The position numbers and the translations under genes were made by a program. 64,000 nucleotides of DNA from Zygotorulaspora mrakii. Taxonomy: Eukaryota; Ascomycota; Saccharomycetes; Saccharomycetales; Saccharomycetaceae. Below the pieces are notes generated by a model, which saw nothing but the letters and a program-made list of their open reading frames with translations, searched no databases and was not told where the DNA came from. Numbering within the stretch: the first letter of the stretch is position 1; every line of letters starts with the position of its first letter. Below, one piece after another: positions 19,407-28,768 of the stretch. The stretch is from the NCBI RefSeq assembly GCF_013402915.1, contig NC_050720.1, positions 806,001 through 870,000 of the forward strand, in the 5' to 3' direction.

Positions 19407-20870
19407 ATGTCCAAGGAGTATATTATCAAGCCTGAGTCCTCTGGGCCTTCGGCTGATACTAGTGAATGGCCATTGTTGTTGAAGAATTATGACAAGCTTT
19501 TGGTAAGAAGTGGTCATTACACTCCAATTCCAGTGGGCAGCTCCCCACTTAAAAGAGATTTAAAGTCATACATCAGTTCTGGTTTCATCAATTTGGATAA
19601 GCCATCTAATCCATCCTCTCATGAAGTTGTTGCTTGGATCAAACGTATTCTGCGCTGTGAAAAGACGGGTCATTCAGGTACTTTGGATCCAAAGGTTACT
19701 GGTTGTTTGATTGTTTGTATCGATAGAGCTACAAGGCTGGTCAAGTCCCAACAGGGTGCTGGTAAAGAGTATGTTTGCATTGTTAGATTACATGATGCTC
19801 TGAAAGACGAAAAAGATTTGGGTCGTTCTTTGGAGAACTTGACAGGTGCCCTGTTCCAAAGACCTCCATTGATCTCTGCTGTTAAACGTCAATTGCGTGT
19901 CCGTACCATTTATGAGTCTAATTTGATTGAATTTGATAACAAAAGAAATTTGGGTGTCTTTTGGGCTTCATGCGAGGCTGGTACTTATATGCGTACTCTA
20001 TGTGTTCATTTGGGTATGCTGTTAGGTGTAGGTGGTCATATGCAGGAGTTACGTCGTGTTAGATCTGGTGCTATGTCTGAAAACGACAATATGGTTACTT
20101 TGCATGATGTTTTAGATGCTCAATTTGTATACGACAACACAAGGGACGAATCTTACCTAAGAAAGATTATCCAACCATTAGAATCATTACTTTTAGGATA
20201 CAAAAGAATAGTAGTAAAGGACTCTGCAGTCAATGCTGTTTGTTATGGTGCTAAGTTAATGATTCCTGGTTTGCTGCGTTATGAGGACGGCATTGAACTA
20301 TACGATGAAGTTGTTCTAATTACGACAAAGGGTGAAGCAATCGCAGTTGCAATTGCTCAAATGTCTACTGTTGACTTAGCCACCTGTGATCACGGGGTCG
20401 TTGCCAAGGTAAAAAGATGTATTATGGAAAGAGATTTATACCCAAGAAGATGGGGATTGGGTCCAATTGCTCAGAAGAAAAAACAAATGAAGGCTGATGG
20501 AAAATTAGACAAGTACGGCCGCGTGAATGAAAATACTCCTGCCGACTGGAAGAAAAGTTACGTTCCACTAGATAACTCAGATGCATCCGCTGAAAAATCT
20601 CAAGAAGCAGACACTGAAACTTCAACTCCTTTAATATCGGAAGTCAAGAAAAATGATGAAGAAGAGAAAGAAGAAGAGAAAGAAGAAGTGAAAGAAAATG
20701 AGTCCGAAGAAGAAAAGAAGGATAAGAAGGAAAAGAAAGACAAGAAGGAGAAGAAAGAAAAGAAGGAAAAGAAAGACAAGAAGGAAAAGAAGGACAAGAA
20801 AGAGAAAAAGAGAAAGTCAGACGATTTAGATGAAGATTCTGAAAAGAAGAAGAAGAAGTCAAAGAAATAA
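19407..20870 (+). CDS. CBF5: H/ACA pseudouridine synthase Cbf5
   Basis: 487 residues from the ATG at 19407; the frame is open three codons further to a TTG that I discount because the orthologue starts MSKE. Catalytic subunit of the H/ACA snoRNP, which isomerises uridine in rRNA and is essential for rRNA processing (dyskerin in humans). The TruB domain carries the catalytic Asp in [10 protein letters not shown] near residue 95. A PUA domain lies at about 265-345. The C-terminal 75 residues are an almost pure Lys/Glu/Asp repeat of the KKDKKEK type, as in S. cerevisiae. The tail is encoded by an AAG/GAA-rich stretch prone to length variation. Confidence 0.98.
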   Translation: MSKEYIIKPESSGPSADTSEWPLLLKNYDKLLVRSGHYTPIPVGSSPLKRDLKSYISSGFINLDKPSNPSSHEVVAWIKRILRCEKTGHSGTLDPKVTGCLIVCIDRATRLVKSQQGAGKEYVCIVRLHDALKDEKDLGRSLENLTGALFQRPPLISAVKRQLRVRTIYESNLIEFDNKRNLGVFWASCEAGTYMRTLCVHLGMLLGVGGHMQELRRVRSGAMSENDNMVTLHDVLDAQFVYDNTRDESYLRKIIQPLESLLLGYKRIVVKDSAVNAVCYGAKLMIPGLLRYEDGIELYDEVVLITTKGEAIAVAIAQMSTVDLATCDHGVVAKVKRCIMERDLYPRRWGLGPIAQKKKQMKADGKLDKYGRVNENTPADWKKSYVPLDNSDASAEKSQEADTETSTPLISEVKKNDEEEKEEEKEEVKENESEEEKKDKKEKKDKKEKKEKKEKKDKKEKKDKKEKKRKSDDLDEDSEKKKKKSKK

Positions 20871-21244
20871 CGAAAGTTAAATTCCCGTTCAACTCCAATT
20901 AAGTTGTAGACGTACCTGTTTTAATAGCATTTGTATATCGTATAAATTTTTGCAAGAATAATTTTGAAATTAAATATTTATCATATAATTGCGTACACTC
21001 CATACATACTAGATCAAAAAACTATTTCTTTTGCTTTTACAAGGCTATAACAGAAAATAAGTAGTTTCGGTAAAATAATTAATTACAAGGCTTTCAGTCT
21101 AACGGTCTATTGTCTTTATTTGTAGAAAGTTTTTCGTCTTTCTTCATGGTTATGCTGTTAATGTGTGAAAAGAATGACTTCTATCTCCTGGCCTGTGATT
21201 ACTGTACAAGTGTTTGATTGTAAATCATCAATTCTTGATGCTAT
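20871..21244. other. Intergenic region between convergent CBF5 and SIS1
   Basis: AT-rich 3' regions of two convergent genes. No ORF, RNA gene or repeat is recognised. Confidence 0.4.
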
Positions 21245-22381
21245 TCAAAAATTATCGTTAATGGCACGTTTTTGAGCGTCATTCAATGATATTGGATAAT
21301 CAACTTTATAGTTTACAATCAAATCACCCCTTTGGCCCGGTTTTTTCGTAACCGGCATACCTTGACCTGGGTAGGTAGAAGTTTCTGAAGGTTGAATGGG
21401 TTGAATCCTCGATATTGGTAAAGTTCTACCGTCAATGGTTTGAATTGTTTTGGTAAATCCTAGCAAAGATTCTTTGAAAGTCAATGGAAGCGTATATATC
21501 AAGTTATCACCATCTCTTTTGAAAAGTGGATGCGTCTTCTCCTGTAAAATAAATTGTAACGTCTTTCTACCACCAGTACGAGGATTATAATCACCTTCAT
21601 TCTTGTACGTAATTTTTGTACCTGCTTTCCAACCCGGTTTCAATTGAATGTCAATTTGAGTTTTCTCAGAAGTACCATTAGGCCCCTTTCTACCAATCTT
21701 GAAAGATTTCTTCTTTCCAGAATACAGGTCCTCCAAACTGACTGGCAGATTAACGGACACAACCTCTTCTTCCGCATGTGGCGGTGAAGCAGAGCCTGAT
21801 CTGAAACCACCAGGCATCCCACCAGGCATCCCACCAGGCATCCCACCATGCATACCACCAGGCATACCACCAGGCATCCCACCAGGCATCCCACCAGGCA
21901 TCCCACCAGGGAACCCGCCTGAACTAAATCTGGCGCTACTTCCACCAGATGGGAAACTTGAAAAACCAAATCCGTCATCACCGCTACCACCGGCAGCACC
22001 ACCAAATGGGGAACTTCCACCAAAAAATTGGGAAAAAATATTGAAGGCATCTTCATTCGTGAACGAATGGCTAGCACCACCAGGGAACCCACCAGAGGCA
22101 CCACCGGGGAACCCACCAGAAGCACCACCAGGGCCTGCACCAGCAAAGGATGGACCACCATTCCTGGCAGCCTCTAGCCCATACTGGTCGTAAACTTCTC
22201 TCTTTTGAGCATCGTTCAATATTTCGAAAGCTTCTGAAATCTCTTTGAACTTTTCTGTATCACCGGTTGGTTTATCAGGATGATATTTCAAGGCTGCCTT
22301 TCTGTAACCCTTCTTCAATTCTTGTTCGTTAGCTGAGGGTGACACCCCCAATAAGTCATATAGCTTAGTGTCTTTAACCAT
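21245..22381 (-). CDS. SIS1: Type II Hsp40 co-chaperone Sis1
   Basis: 378 residues (352 in S. cerevisiae). Essential J-domain partner of Hsp70 Ssa, acting in translation, protein triage and prion propagation. The J domain at residues 1-72 has the HPD triad at about 34-36. A long Gly/Phe-rich region spans roughly 72-200 and contains a run of eight GGMP-type repeats (one GGMH), encoded by near-identical 12-bp units at about 21815-21910. Two beta-sandwich peptide-binding domains ([20 protein letters not shown] onward) and the dimerisation tail complete the protein. No zinc finger is present, which separates it from Ydj1. Confidence 0.97.
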   Translation of the reverse strand: MVKDTKLYDLLGVSPSANEQELKKGYRKAALKYHPDKPTGDTEKFKEISEAFEILNDAQKREVYDQYGLEAARNGGPSFAGAGPGGASGGFPGGASGGFPGGASHSFTNEDAFNIFSQFFGGSSPFGGAAGGSGDDGFGFSSFPSGGSSARFSSGGFPGGMPGGMPGGMPGGMPGGMHGGMPGGMPGGMPGGFRSGSASPPHAEEEVVSVNLPVSLEDLYSGKKKSFKIGRKGPNGTSEKTQIDIQLKPGWKAGTKITYKNEGDYNPRTGGRKTLQFILQEKTHPLFKRDGDNLIYTLPLTFKESLLGFTKTIQTIDGRTLPISRIQPIQPSETSTYPGQGMPVTKKPGQRGDLIVNYKVDYPISLNDAQKRAINDNF

Positions 22382-22873
22382 TTTTCACTAACAATGCAAA
22401 AATGTCCTTTTTCTGTATGTATGCTTTACAATTAATAAAACAGTACTAGAGCTGAACTCAAACTATGGCGCAGCCAACTTATGTCCTCTTTGTATGTGTA
22501 TATATATATCAAACTTCATTGCGCTATATACAAACTACATGAAGAAGTGTTTGCAACTTTAGATATGAAAGACCTTGTGCTAAACTTCCGTTTCGGAAGT
22601 CCCCTGGTCTTTGATTTCAATCATCTTCTAGAACCTTCCAGTTGAGGAAAAAAATAACCATCCGGACAGAGACTACTTTTTCATACTGACTTCTGAAGAG
22701 CCGGACACTGAAAACAAGCACTTTGATTGTGTAAGTGAAAAAGTGTCAATGATGCAACTGCCGAATACATCATGTGAATTGGTCGTGATTCAATCAAATT
22801 GTAAGCTGTTCGGTGTTGTAGGTTTCAACTTATATGCTTTAGCAGTGAGATATACTCTTCGTATGATTTGTGA
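22382..22873. other. Divergent promoter region SIS1/LST8
   Basis: 492 bp shared between SIS1 (leftward) and LST8 (rightward). It contains a heat-shock element (separate entry) and a 7-bp inverted repeat ACTTCCG/CGGAAGT with TTT spacer at 22584-22600, which may bind a dimeric factor. No gene is seen. Confidence 0.5.
22626..22638 (+). promoter_or_regulatory. Heat-shock element of SIS1
   Basis: TTCTAGAACCTTC is a perfect three-unit nTTCnnGAAnnTTC heat-shock element, 245 bp before the SIS1 start. SIS1 is an Hsf1 target in S. cerevisiae, so the assignment to SIS1 rather than LST8 is likely. Confidence 0.75.
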
Positions 22874-23785
22874 ATGTCGGTGATTTTAGTTTCTGCGGGA
22901 TACGACCATTCGATTAGGTTTTGGGAGGCACTGACCGGGGTCTGCTCTAGAACGATTCAACATTCTGATTCACAGGTAAATAGACTCGAGATTACAAACG
23001 ATAAAAAGTTACTTGCTGTTGCTGGTCATCAGAACGTAAAACTTTATGATATAAGAACTACTAATCCGAATCCTGTGGCGTCATTTGAAGGTCATAGAGG
23101 TAATGTCACCTCGGTATCGTTTCAGCAGGATAATAAATGGATGGTAACGTCAAGCGAAGATGGAACGATCAAAGTTTGGGATGTGAGAGCTCCTTCAATA
23201 CCAAGAAATTATAAACACAATGCCCCCGTAAACGAAGTGGTGATACATCCAAATCAGGGAGAGCTAATATCGTGCGATAGAGATGGTAATATAAGAATTT
23301 GGGATCTAGGAGAGAACCAATGTACCCATCAATTGACGCCGGAAGATGACACGCCTCTTCAATCTTTATCACTTGCAAGTGATGGCTCTATGTTAGTTTC
23401 CGCCAATAGTAAGGGGAATTGTTACGTTTGGGAAATGCCAAATCGGACAGATGCTTCGAATTTAAAACCTGTCACAAAGTTTAGGGCTCATGCAACCTAT
23501 ATCACTCGCGTACTACTCTCTTCAGATGTCAAACATTTAGCTACATGCTCGGCTGATCATACGGCAAGGGTTTGGTCAGTTGATAAAAATTTCGAGTTAG
23601 AAACAACTTTAGATGGTCATCAGAGATGGGTTTGGGATTGTGCATTCAGTGCTGATAGTGCATACTTAGTTACTGCATCTTCTGATCATTATGTGAGGCT
23701 ATGGGACCTTTCGACAAGAGAAATTGTTAGACAATATGGGGGTCACCATAAAGGTGCAGTTTGTGTAGCATTAAATGATGTATAA
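22874..23785 (+). CDS. LST8: TOR complex subunit Lst8
   Basis: 303 residues, the same length as S. cerevisiae Lst8. Seven WD40 repeats fill the protein, each ending in WD-like pairs (IRFWEAL, IKVWDVR, IRIWDLG, YVWEMP, ARVWSVD, VRLWDLS). Lst8 binds the kinase domain of Tor1/Tor2 in both TORC1 and TORC2. Divergent from SIS1 as on S. cerevisiae chromosome XIV. Confidence 0.98.
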   Translation: MSVILVSAGYDHSIRFWEALTGVCSRTIQHSDSQVNRLEITNDKKLLAVAGHQNVKLYDIRTTNPNPVASFEGHRGNVTSVSFQQDNKWMVTSSEDGTIKVWDVRAPSIPRNYKHNAPVNEVVIHPNQGELISCDRDGNIRIWDLGENQCTHQLTPEDDTPLQSLSLASDGSMLVSANSKGNCYVWEMPNRTDASNLKPVTKFRAHATYITRVLLSSDVKHLATCSADHTARVWSVDKNFELETTLDGHQRWVWDCAFSADSAYLVTASSDHYVRLWDLSTREIVRQYGGHHKGAVCVALNDV

Positions 23786-24000
23786 ATGTGTCAAGATTAG
23801 ATATATTTAATACAAGATGCCTGATTGCTAAAAAAGTAATTGTTAGAATTTTAAACATGGATTTACATCCGAATATGAATATGAATATGAGTGAGATTGT
23901 GATTAACTTTTTTTCCGCAATCCTTTTGGTATTTTTATTTTTCCTTTATTTCCTTGTTCTTATTATTGTGATTATAATTATTCTTATCAACTTACTACTA

Positions 24001-26790
24001 TTAACAAGAAACTCTGAAGATGAATCTATTGATCTCAAAGCAATAAGCAACCAAAAGACTGGAAAGCATATCCAAAAAATACCAAGGAACTCCGTTTTGC
24101 TTCATTACCAAACTTATATCCGTCATAAAAGCTCGAGAATACATCGCTATACCATCAACCATTTTATACGCTGGCATACCTTTAACAGCTGTCAATAGCT
24201 CGCAGTAGTTCTTGACAAAAATCTCAAGATGAACTTCGCCATTTGCCAATTCATTTAGGAAACCTGTTACATGTTTAGTCATGAATGTCCGAAACATTTC
24301 GATCATTCCACCATATCCATCCCTTTTAACAATATCGAGTACTTCATCCAAATTACTATAATTTTCCCAATCTCTTTTCATACTTTTAAAATTCGGTAAA
24401 ATTTCTGTAAGTACACAGCAGTATCGTAAAAGTTTAACAAATTTTCTTAGTAATCCTGAGAAATCGCCCACAATTTCCTTTTTTTTGTTAACCATGGGTA
24501 CTGGCAAATCTATGGTAGCCTTTGCGACTTCTTCTTCGTAACTGTTGGAGAAAGTTTCTAATTTTGATATAGTCGTTGATGAAACATTATTATAATCCAT
24601 AACCAATCTTGATAGATATTTAATTGATGCAACATGTGTTATCAAATCACATTCATAGATCCACTCATATAACTCTTCTGAAATGAACAAACTAAACATT
24701 TGAGGTGAAATAGATCCAGAGCCAAATAAAGTCAAACAGTTTGGCAATTGATCGAACTTCATAAACCTAATATGTTCAAATATGGTATTGCAATGAATAT
24801 GATATAATGATTCTAATGCATATGCAATAACTTCATCAACTCCAGATGGTAAACGATCGGTTGGAATGGGTGGAAATTTCAATGAATAATCAGAACTTAA
24901 TGGTGTTTCATTATCAAAAACTTGTTTGTATAGATCTGACATGAAGACAATTTCATATTCATTTGTTGATTGGCCTATAGATAATTTCGATGATGTCTTC
25001 AGCTTTGTAAGTGAAGGTGATGGAGTTCTTGAAATGTTAACCTTAGTATTTGATGAGACATTTTGGTCAGTTCCATTTGAACGTTCATTATCACTACTAT
25101 TTCTAGTAATAACTATGTTAGTTTCGTTGTTGCTTTTGCTGTTGCTGTTGTGGTCGTTATTGTTATTGTCATTAGTGTTAGTGTTAGTGTTGTTATTATT
25201 ATTATTACTACTATCATCAGATTTGTTATCATTATCGTTTTTACTATTATTGCTATAATTATCATTATTGCTATTACTATTATCAGTGTCCTTCAATGAT
25301 AAGTCTTTCTTATCAAGTGAAATTGTAGTGCTGTCATTGCTATTATTATCTGAATGAATATTTAAGTTTGAATTTTCATGCGTATCATTCGGTAAAAGTT
25401 TCAAACCACAATAATGATATCTTGATTGACCTCTCATACCTAATCTTCTGGTTGTTAAATCTGGAAAAACAGAACGAATTAGCTTACCCAACGAAGCTTG
25501 TGATAAAGGCTTTAGGTTACTTTGAGCACATGATGCAGCATATTGAGCGAATATTCTACCTCTTGGAACATAGCTATCAGGTTGGGCGACGCAATTCTTC
25601 ATTAACCAGAGTAGGGCATAAACTTGTCTTTCCCTTTCTCTATTTTGTTCGGCAGCTTGAATAGTTGTCTTTGAATGAGTTTGCTGATCCATATTGAGTA
25701 CCACTAATTCAGCTTGTCTGACGATTGTTGCGTATTCGGAGATTGGATTATCCTTGTGTTTTTCTGCTATCATTTTGGCCATTGATTCTTGTGTGTTTCT
25801 TCTTATTGGAGTATCTTGACTTTTCGACCTCTCCATTGATTCTTGTTTCATATCGAATATAACTCTACCATTATTATTATTATTATTATTATTATTGTTG
25901 TTGTTACTATGAAAACTGATCGTATTTCTCGATTCATGCTTGATATGACTTGGTTTCACAACCGCGTTATCAATACTACTGTTCACCTCATGTGAAAGCA
26001 ACGACGTTTCTTCAGGATGAGTATGAAATTTCGGCGTCGGTGGTATATTTGGCCTCATTATAGGTTGTTGATGCGGATGCGGATGCTGATGTTGCGACCA
26101 ATAGTATTGCTGCTGCTGCTGCTGCTGTGGAGGTTGATGCATGTCGTTGGCATTGTTATAAACAAAATAGTTTTTCCTTTGATCATCAAAATTCTTGTGA
26201 TAGTAGTTATCCACAGCAGCTTTTTGCGCACTATCATGGTACGAATACGACGCGGTATTTGCTGAGGGAGTTGAAGCATGCGCATGCGAATGAGGATGAG
26301 GTTGCTGGCTGTGCGGCGAGGGCAGAAAGTGAGGTAGCGTGTACTGAGTTCCACCTGCATTTACTACGTTAGTATTGGCATTTGCGTTGTTATTGGCGCC
26401 CAGGTAGTCCTGGGACAAATGACCAGGAAAAGTGTATTCTGGAAAAGAAACCATGCTCGGTACTGCCCCTCTTTGAGACGCATCTGCGTTTGAACTCGGC
26501 ATGATGGGCGACCGTGCAGCCATCGGCAGATTGGCTGCCCGCTCCCCGCTGGCACTAACGCCCGCATTGCCACCTGTATTCATCGCGGAGGTGGGTGGTT
26601 GCAAAAGATTATAAACTGACGACTGATGGATAGGGGGAATAGAAATCATATTCAGCTTTGACCTCTTGTTTGGCTGATTCATTCCATTGCCGCTGTCGTT
26701 TGCATCATTCTGATTATTCGGATTCATTCGCGGTTGCTGTGGTGATTGTGCAGCAGCCGTTGAATGCAACATGTTAGACGTCTTATCCAT
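24001..26790 (-). CDS. RFX1: RFX-family transcriptional repressor Rfx1/Crt1
   Basis: 929 residues. Represses ribonucleotide-reductase and other DNA-damage genes through X boxes by recruiting Tup1-Ssn6; Dun1 phosphorylation releases it. The RFX winged-helix DNA-binding domain is at about residues 385-465 (YALLWLMKNCVAQPDSYVPRG, then MRGQSRYHYCGLKL). The C-terminal 330 residues form the conserved RFX dimerisation/effector region. The N-terminal third and the linker at about 475-590 are low complexity: poly-Gln (GCT-type codons near 26107-26130), a run of about 12 Asn near 25868-25900, and a long Asn/Asp/Ser stretch. These are microsatellite-encoded and likely vary between strains. Confidence 0.96.
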   Translation of the reverse strand: MDKTSNMLHSTAAAQSPQQPRMNPNNQNDANDSGNGMNQPNKRSKLNMISIPPIHQSSVYNLLQPPTSAMNTGGNAGVSASGERAANLPMAARSPIMPSSNADASQRGAVPSMVSFPEYTFPGHLSQDYLGANNNANANTNVVNAGGTQYTLPHFLPSPHSQQPHPHSHAHASTPSANTASYSYHDSAQKAAVDNYYHKNFDDQRKNYFVYNNANDMHQPPQQQQQQQYYWSQHQHPHPHQQPIMRPNIPPTPKFHTHPEETSLLSHEVNSSIDNAVVKPSHIKHESRNTISFHSNNNNNNNNNNNNGRVIFDMKQESMERSKSQDTPIRRNTQESMAKMIAEKHKDNPISEYATIVRQAELVVLNMDQQTHSKTTIQAAEQNRERERQVYALLWLMKNCVAQPDSYVPRGRIFAQYAASCAQSNLKPLSQASLGKLIRSVFPDLTTRRLGMRGQSRYHYCGLKLLPNDTHENSNLNIHSDNNSNDSTTISLDKKDLSLKDTDNSNSNNDNYSNNSKNDNDNKSDDSSNNNNNNTNTNTNDNNNNDHNSNSKSNNETNIVITRNSSDNERSNGTDQNVSSNTKVNISRTPSPSLTKLKTSSKLSIGQSTNEYEIVFMSDLYKQVFDNETPLSSDYSLKFPPIPTDRLPSGVDEVIAYALESLYHIHCNTIFEHIRFMKFDQLPNCLTLFGSGSISPQMFSLFISEELYEWIYECDLITHVASIKYLSRLVMDYNNVSSTTISKLETFSNSYEEEVAKATIDLPVPMVNKKKEIVGDFSGLLRKFVKLLRYCCVLTEILPNFKSMKRDWENYSNLDEVLDIVKRDGYGGMIEMFRTFMTKHVTGFLNELANGEVHLEIFVKNYCELLTAVKGMPAYKMVDGIAMYSRAFMTDISLVMKQNGVPWYFLDMLSSLLVAYCFEINRFIFRVSC

Positions 26791-28518
26791 TGTCCAAGCC
26801 TTTCACGTAATACTTTGCTGGAAAAGCGAAACCTCTAATCGCAAAAAAAGACAAAACTACCACAACAAGGCCAACGACAGTCCACGAAATCAAACACGAA
26901 AAAAGACCCTTCCACTCCAAATTCTAAAAAACAAATTCAAAATACAGGAAAACGAATATATTTATATAATTCATGTATTTATACTGATATGCTTCCGATG
27001 TATTCATGCAAGAACAGAAGGAGATCTGCCCGAGACGAACCAAAAAAAAACTGAGGAGCCATATCAGGAGCCAAATAAACGTAGCTGGAACAACGAAAAC
27101 ATCAAAAGACGACAAGAGAAAAGAGACATGACATAACAACAGCTGCAGCCGCAACTAACAGGCTGTGAGGAGGGGGGATCGAAGGAGGGGTATACATAAA
27201 CCGATTACACATACAGAAATCAGGAAAAATGACGGCATGTTCTTTTGTTCTGTTGTTTTGTTCTTTTGCAGCCCACGACGATATCGTAGTAGCCTCTGCA
27301 AATTAGGTTTTTTTTCATGTCGGCTATGCCAAAAGCTACAATGCAATGCCATGCCATGATATGATATGATATGATATGTCTGTGCAACTATTACTTACCG
27401 GCCTGCACACGTGAATTCGGCAGTACATTTGGCAACGGTCGTTGCGATGATTGTCGTTCAAGCATGTGCAAGCATGGACCTTTCTGTCTGTTCTAGGCAA
27501 TAAAACCAACGACAACGGGATCGTGAGGGCCATCTTATCAGAAGGTTTGCTGCACAGTTGTTTCTAAGGGATTCGACATCGAAAAGTGGAGAATCATTTG
27601 TAAATGTCTCCCGTTTCTTGTTTTGAAAAAGAAACGCGCTTCTTTTGTTTTTGTCTCACGGATTGCCTTTTGCCTGGTGGGCAACGGGCTCACATACGCG
27701 GAAAATGTCCCTCCTTGCGTGGCACAGCCTGGATATAATCGTTGCTACAGTGAGACAGAACGAGGTGCACAGTTGAGCGACAAAAACAGGAAATTCAATC
27801 GTTTCTTGTTTTTCTTCTATTTCCCAAATGGATGCGTAGAGAGGTGGATTGGTGAGGGCATTTTTAGACTTTTGAAGAGCATATTCCCTGGGAACATGTC
27901 CTTTCCGTTTCTGATGGGGCACACGATAGTGTGCCCATACGATGGATGCCATAGTTCCATCCAATCTAGAGGACCATTTGATCTTGCGCCCATTTGATTA
28001 GGCCTGCTTAATCAAATTTGGTGGACATGGGTGCTGCAGCGTTCTAGTTAGTTGCCGATGGTTGCCAAAAGGACCGCACGCGCTTTCGGCCGGTATACTA
28101 CTGGACAGCGTGGACCAGTTTCGTCAGCGTTGTTGCATTTTGTCGTGTATTTTGTCATCGCACCCAACACCAGCGCTTTTGCCACTTGCAGATGCTAATG
28201 GCGATGCGATAGGGCCATGCTGCATACTATGGTGACGGCGTCCGTTTCTAGTTTCATTTAATGCGGGAGAGAATGGAGGAATGGAGTAGTGGAGAAGCAC
28301 GAGGTTCCGGGTCCTGAGATATGGGGGGGGAAGCGAAGTTAATCGGAGCACAGATCTAAGATGGGGTGTGTGGTCGGGACATACGGGACATAGAGAGCGT
28401 TTGTCCGGACAAATGAACACTATCGCACTTGTCATGGCTGGGCATCTCTTGCCCAGTGGGTAGGAGCAGAGGCTGTGGACATGCCTCTGTGGAGTGCGAA
28501 CACAACAGGACACCACGC

Positions 28519-28550
28519 GATCGGCCTGAGTCCGCGGACTCAGGCCGATC
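28519..28550. repeat. Perfect 32-bp palindrome
   Basis: The left half GATCGGCCTGAGTCCG is followed directly by its exact reverse complement, with no spacer. The arms contain TGAGTCC/GGACTCA, similar to Gcn4/AP-1 half sites, a central CCGCGG, and terminal CGATCGG-like elements. It lies 219 bp upstream of the preferred RLP7 start, and a CACGTG-like E box (TCACGTGC) adjoins its right end. Perfect spacerless palindromes of this length are unlikely by chance in a 64-kb window. Confidence 0.9.
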
Positions 28551-28619
28551 ACGTGCGCGCTTCGAGATCGGGGACTGGGTTTTGCGACGGGAGATAATTG
28601 TGTACGAGGGGTCGGCAAG

Positions 28620-28681
28620 AAAATTTTTTTTACCTGGGTGGTTGAATCTGGATATCACGTCTACCCATGCGATGAGATGAG
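28620..28681 (+). promoter_or_regulatory. RRPE and PAC elements of RLP7
   Basis: AAAATTTTT at 28620-28628 is an RRPE and GCGATGAGATGAG at 28669-28681 is a full PAC box. The pair marks a ribosome-biogenesis promoter. The PAC box is only 25 bp before an upstream in-frame ATG at 28706 but 88 bp before the ATG at 28769, which supports the second as the translation start. Confidence 0.75.
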
Positions 28682-28768
28682 ATGGATGATGGAGAAAAAA
28701 ACTAGATGAGCTTCACTCGTAAGCCTAGTAGTGAACAGCCCGGTCGAAAACCAGGTCATCGCAGCACA

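Larger units (their letters stand above)
26791..28768. other. Long intergenic region RFX1-RLP7
   Basis: Nearly 2 kb between divergent RFX1 and RLP7, the largest internal gap in the window. ORFs on both strands (up to 164 codons) overlap each other and contain no recognisable domain. It has several inverted repeats (27917-27936, 27992-28017, 28519-28550), a GATAT pentamer run at about 27357-27378, a G8 run near 28323-28330, and a locally raised GC content between about 27.9 and 28.6 kb. TTGCC/GGCAAC half-sites resembling RFX X-box halves recur (near 27435, 27670-27686 and 28051-28066), so RFX1 autoregulation is possible, but no canonical X box was found. Could hide a ncRNA or an upstream regulatory array. 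Confidence 0.4.

Noticed and set aside
20600..20898. Ser/Phe-rich ORFs antisense to the CBF5 tail
   Set aside because: Mirror translation of the Lys/Glu repeat.
23788..24198. 136-codon ORF just after LST8
   Set aside because: Runs antisense into the RFX1 3' end; hydrophobic Ile/Leu/Phe runs from AT-rich DNA.
27666..27686. TTGCC...GGCAAC as an RFX X box for autoregulation
   Set aside because: The half-sites are separated by 5 bp, outside the 0-3 bp spacing of a normal X box.
28124..28618. 164-codon ORF in the RFX1-RLP7 spacer
   Set aside because: Crosses the perfect palindrome and overlaps a 100-codon ORF on the same strand; composition is not protein-like and no domain is seen.
28706..28768. 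N-terminal extension of RLP7 from the first ATG
   Set aside because: Only 25 bp from the PAC box and absent from the S. cerevisiae protein.
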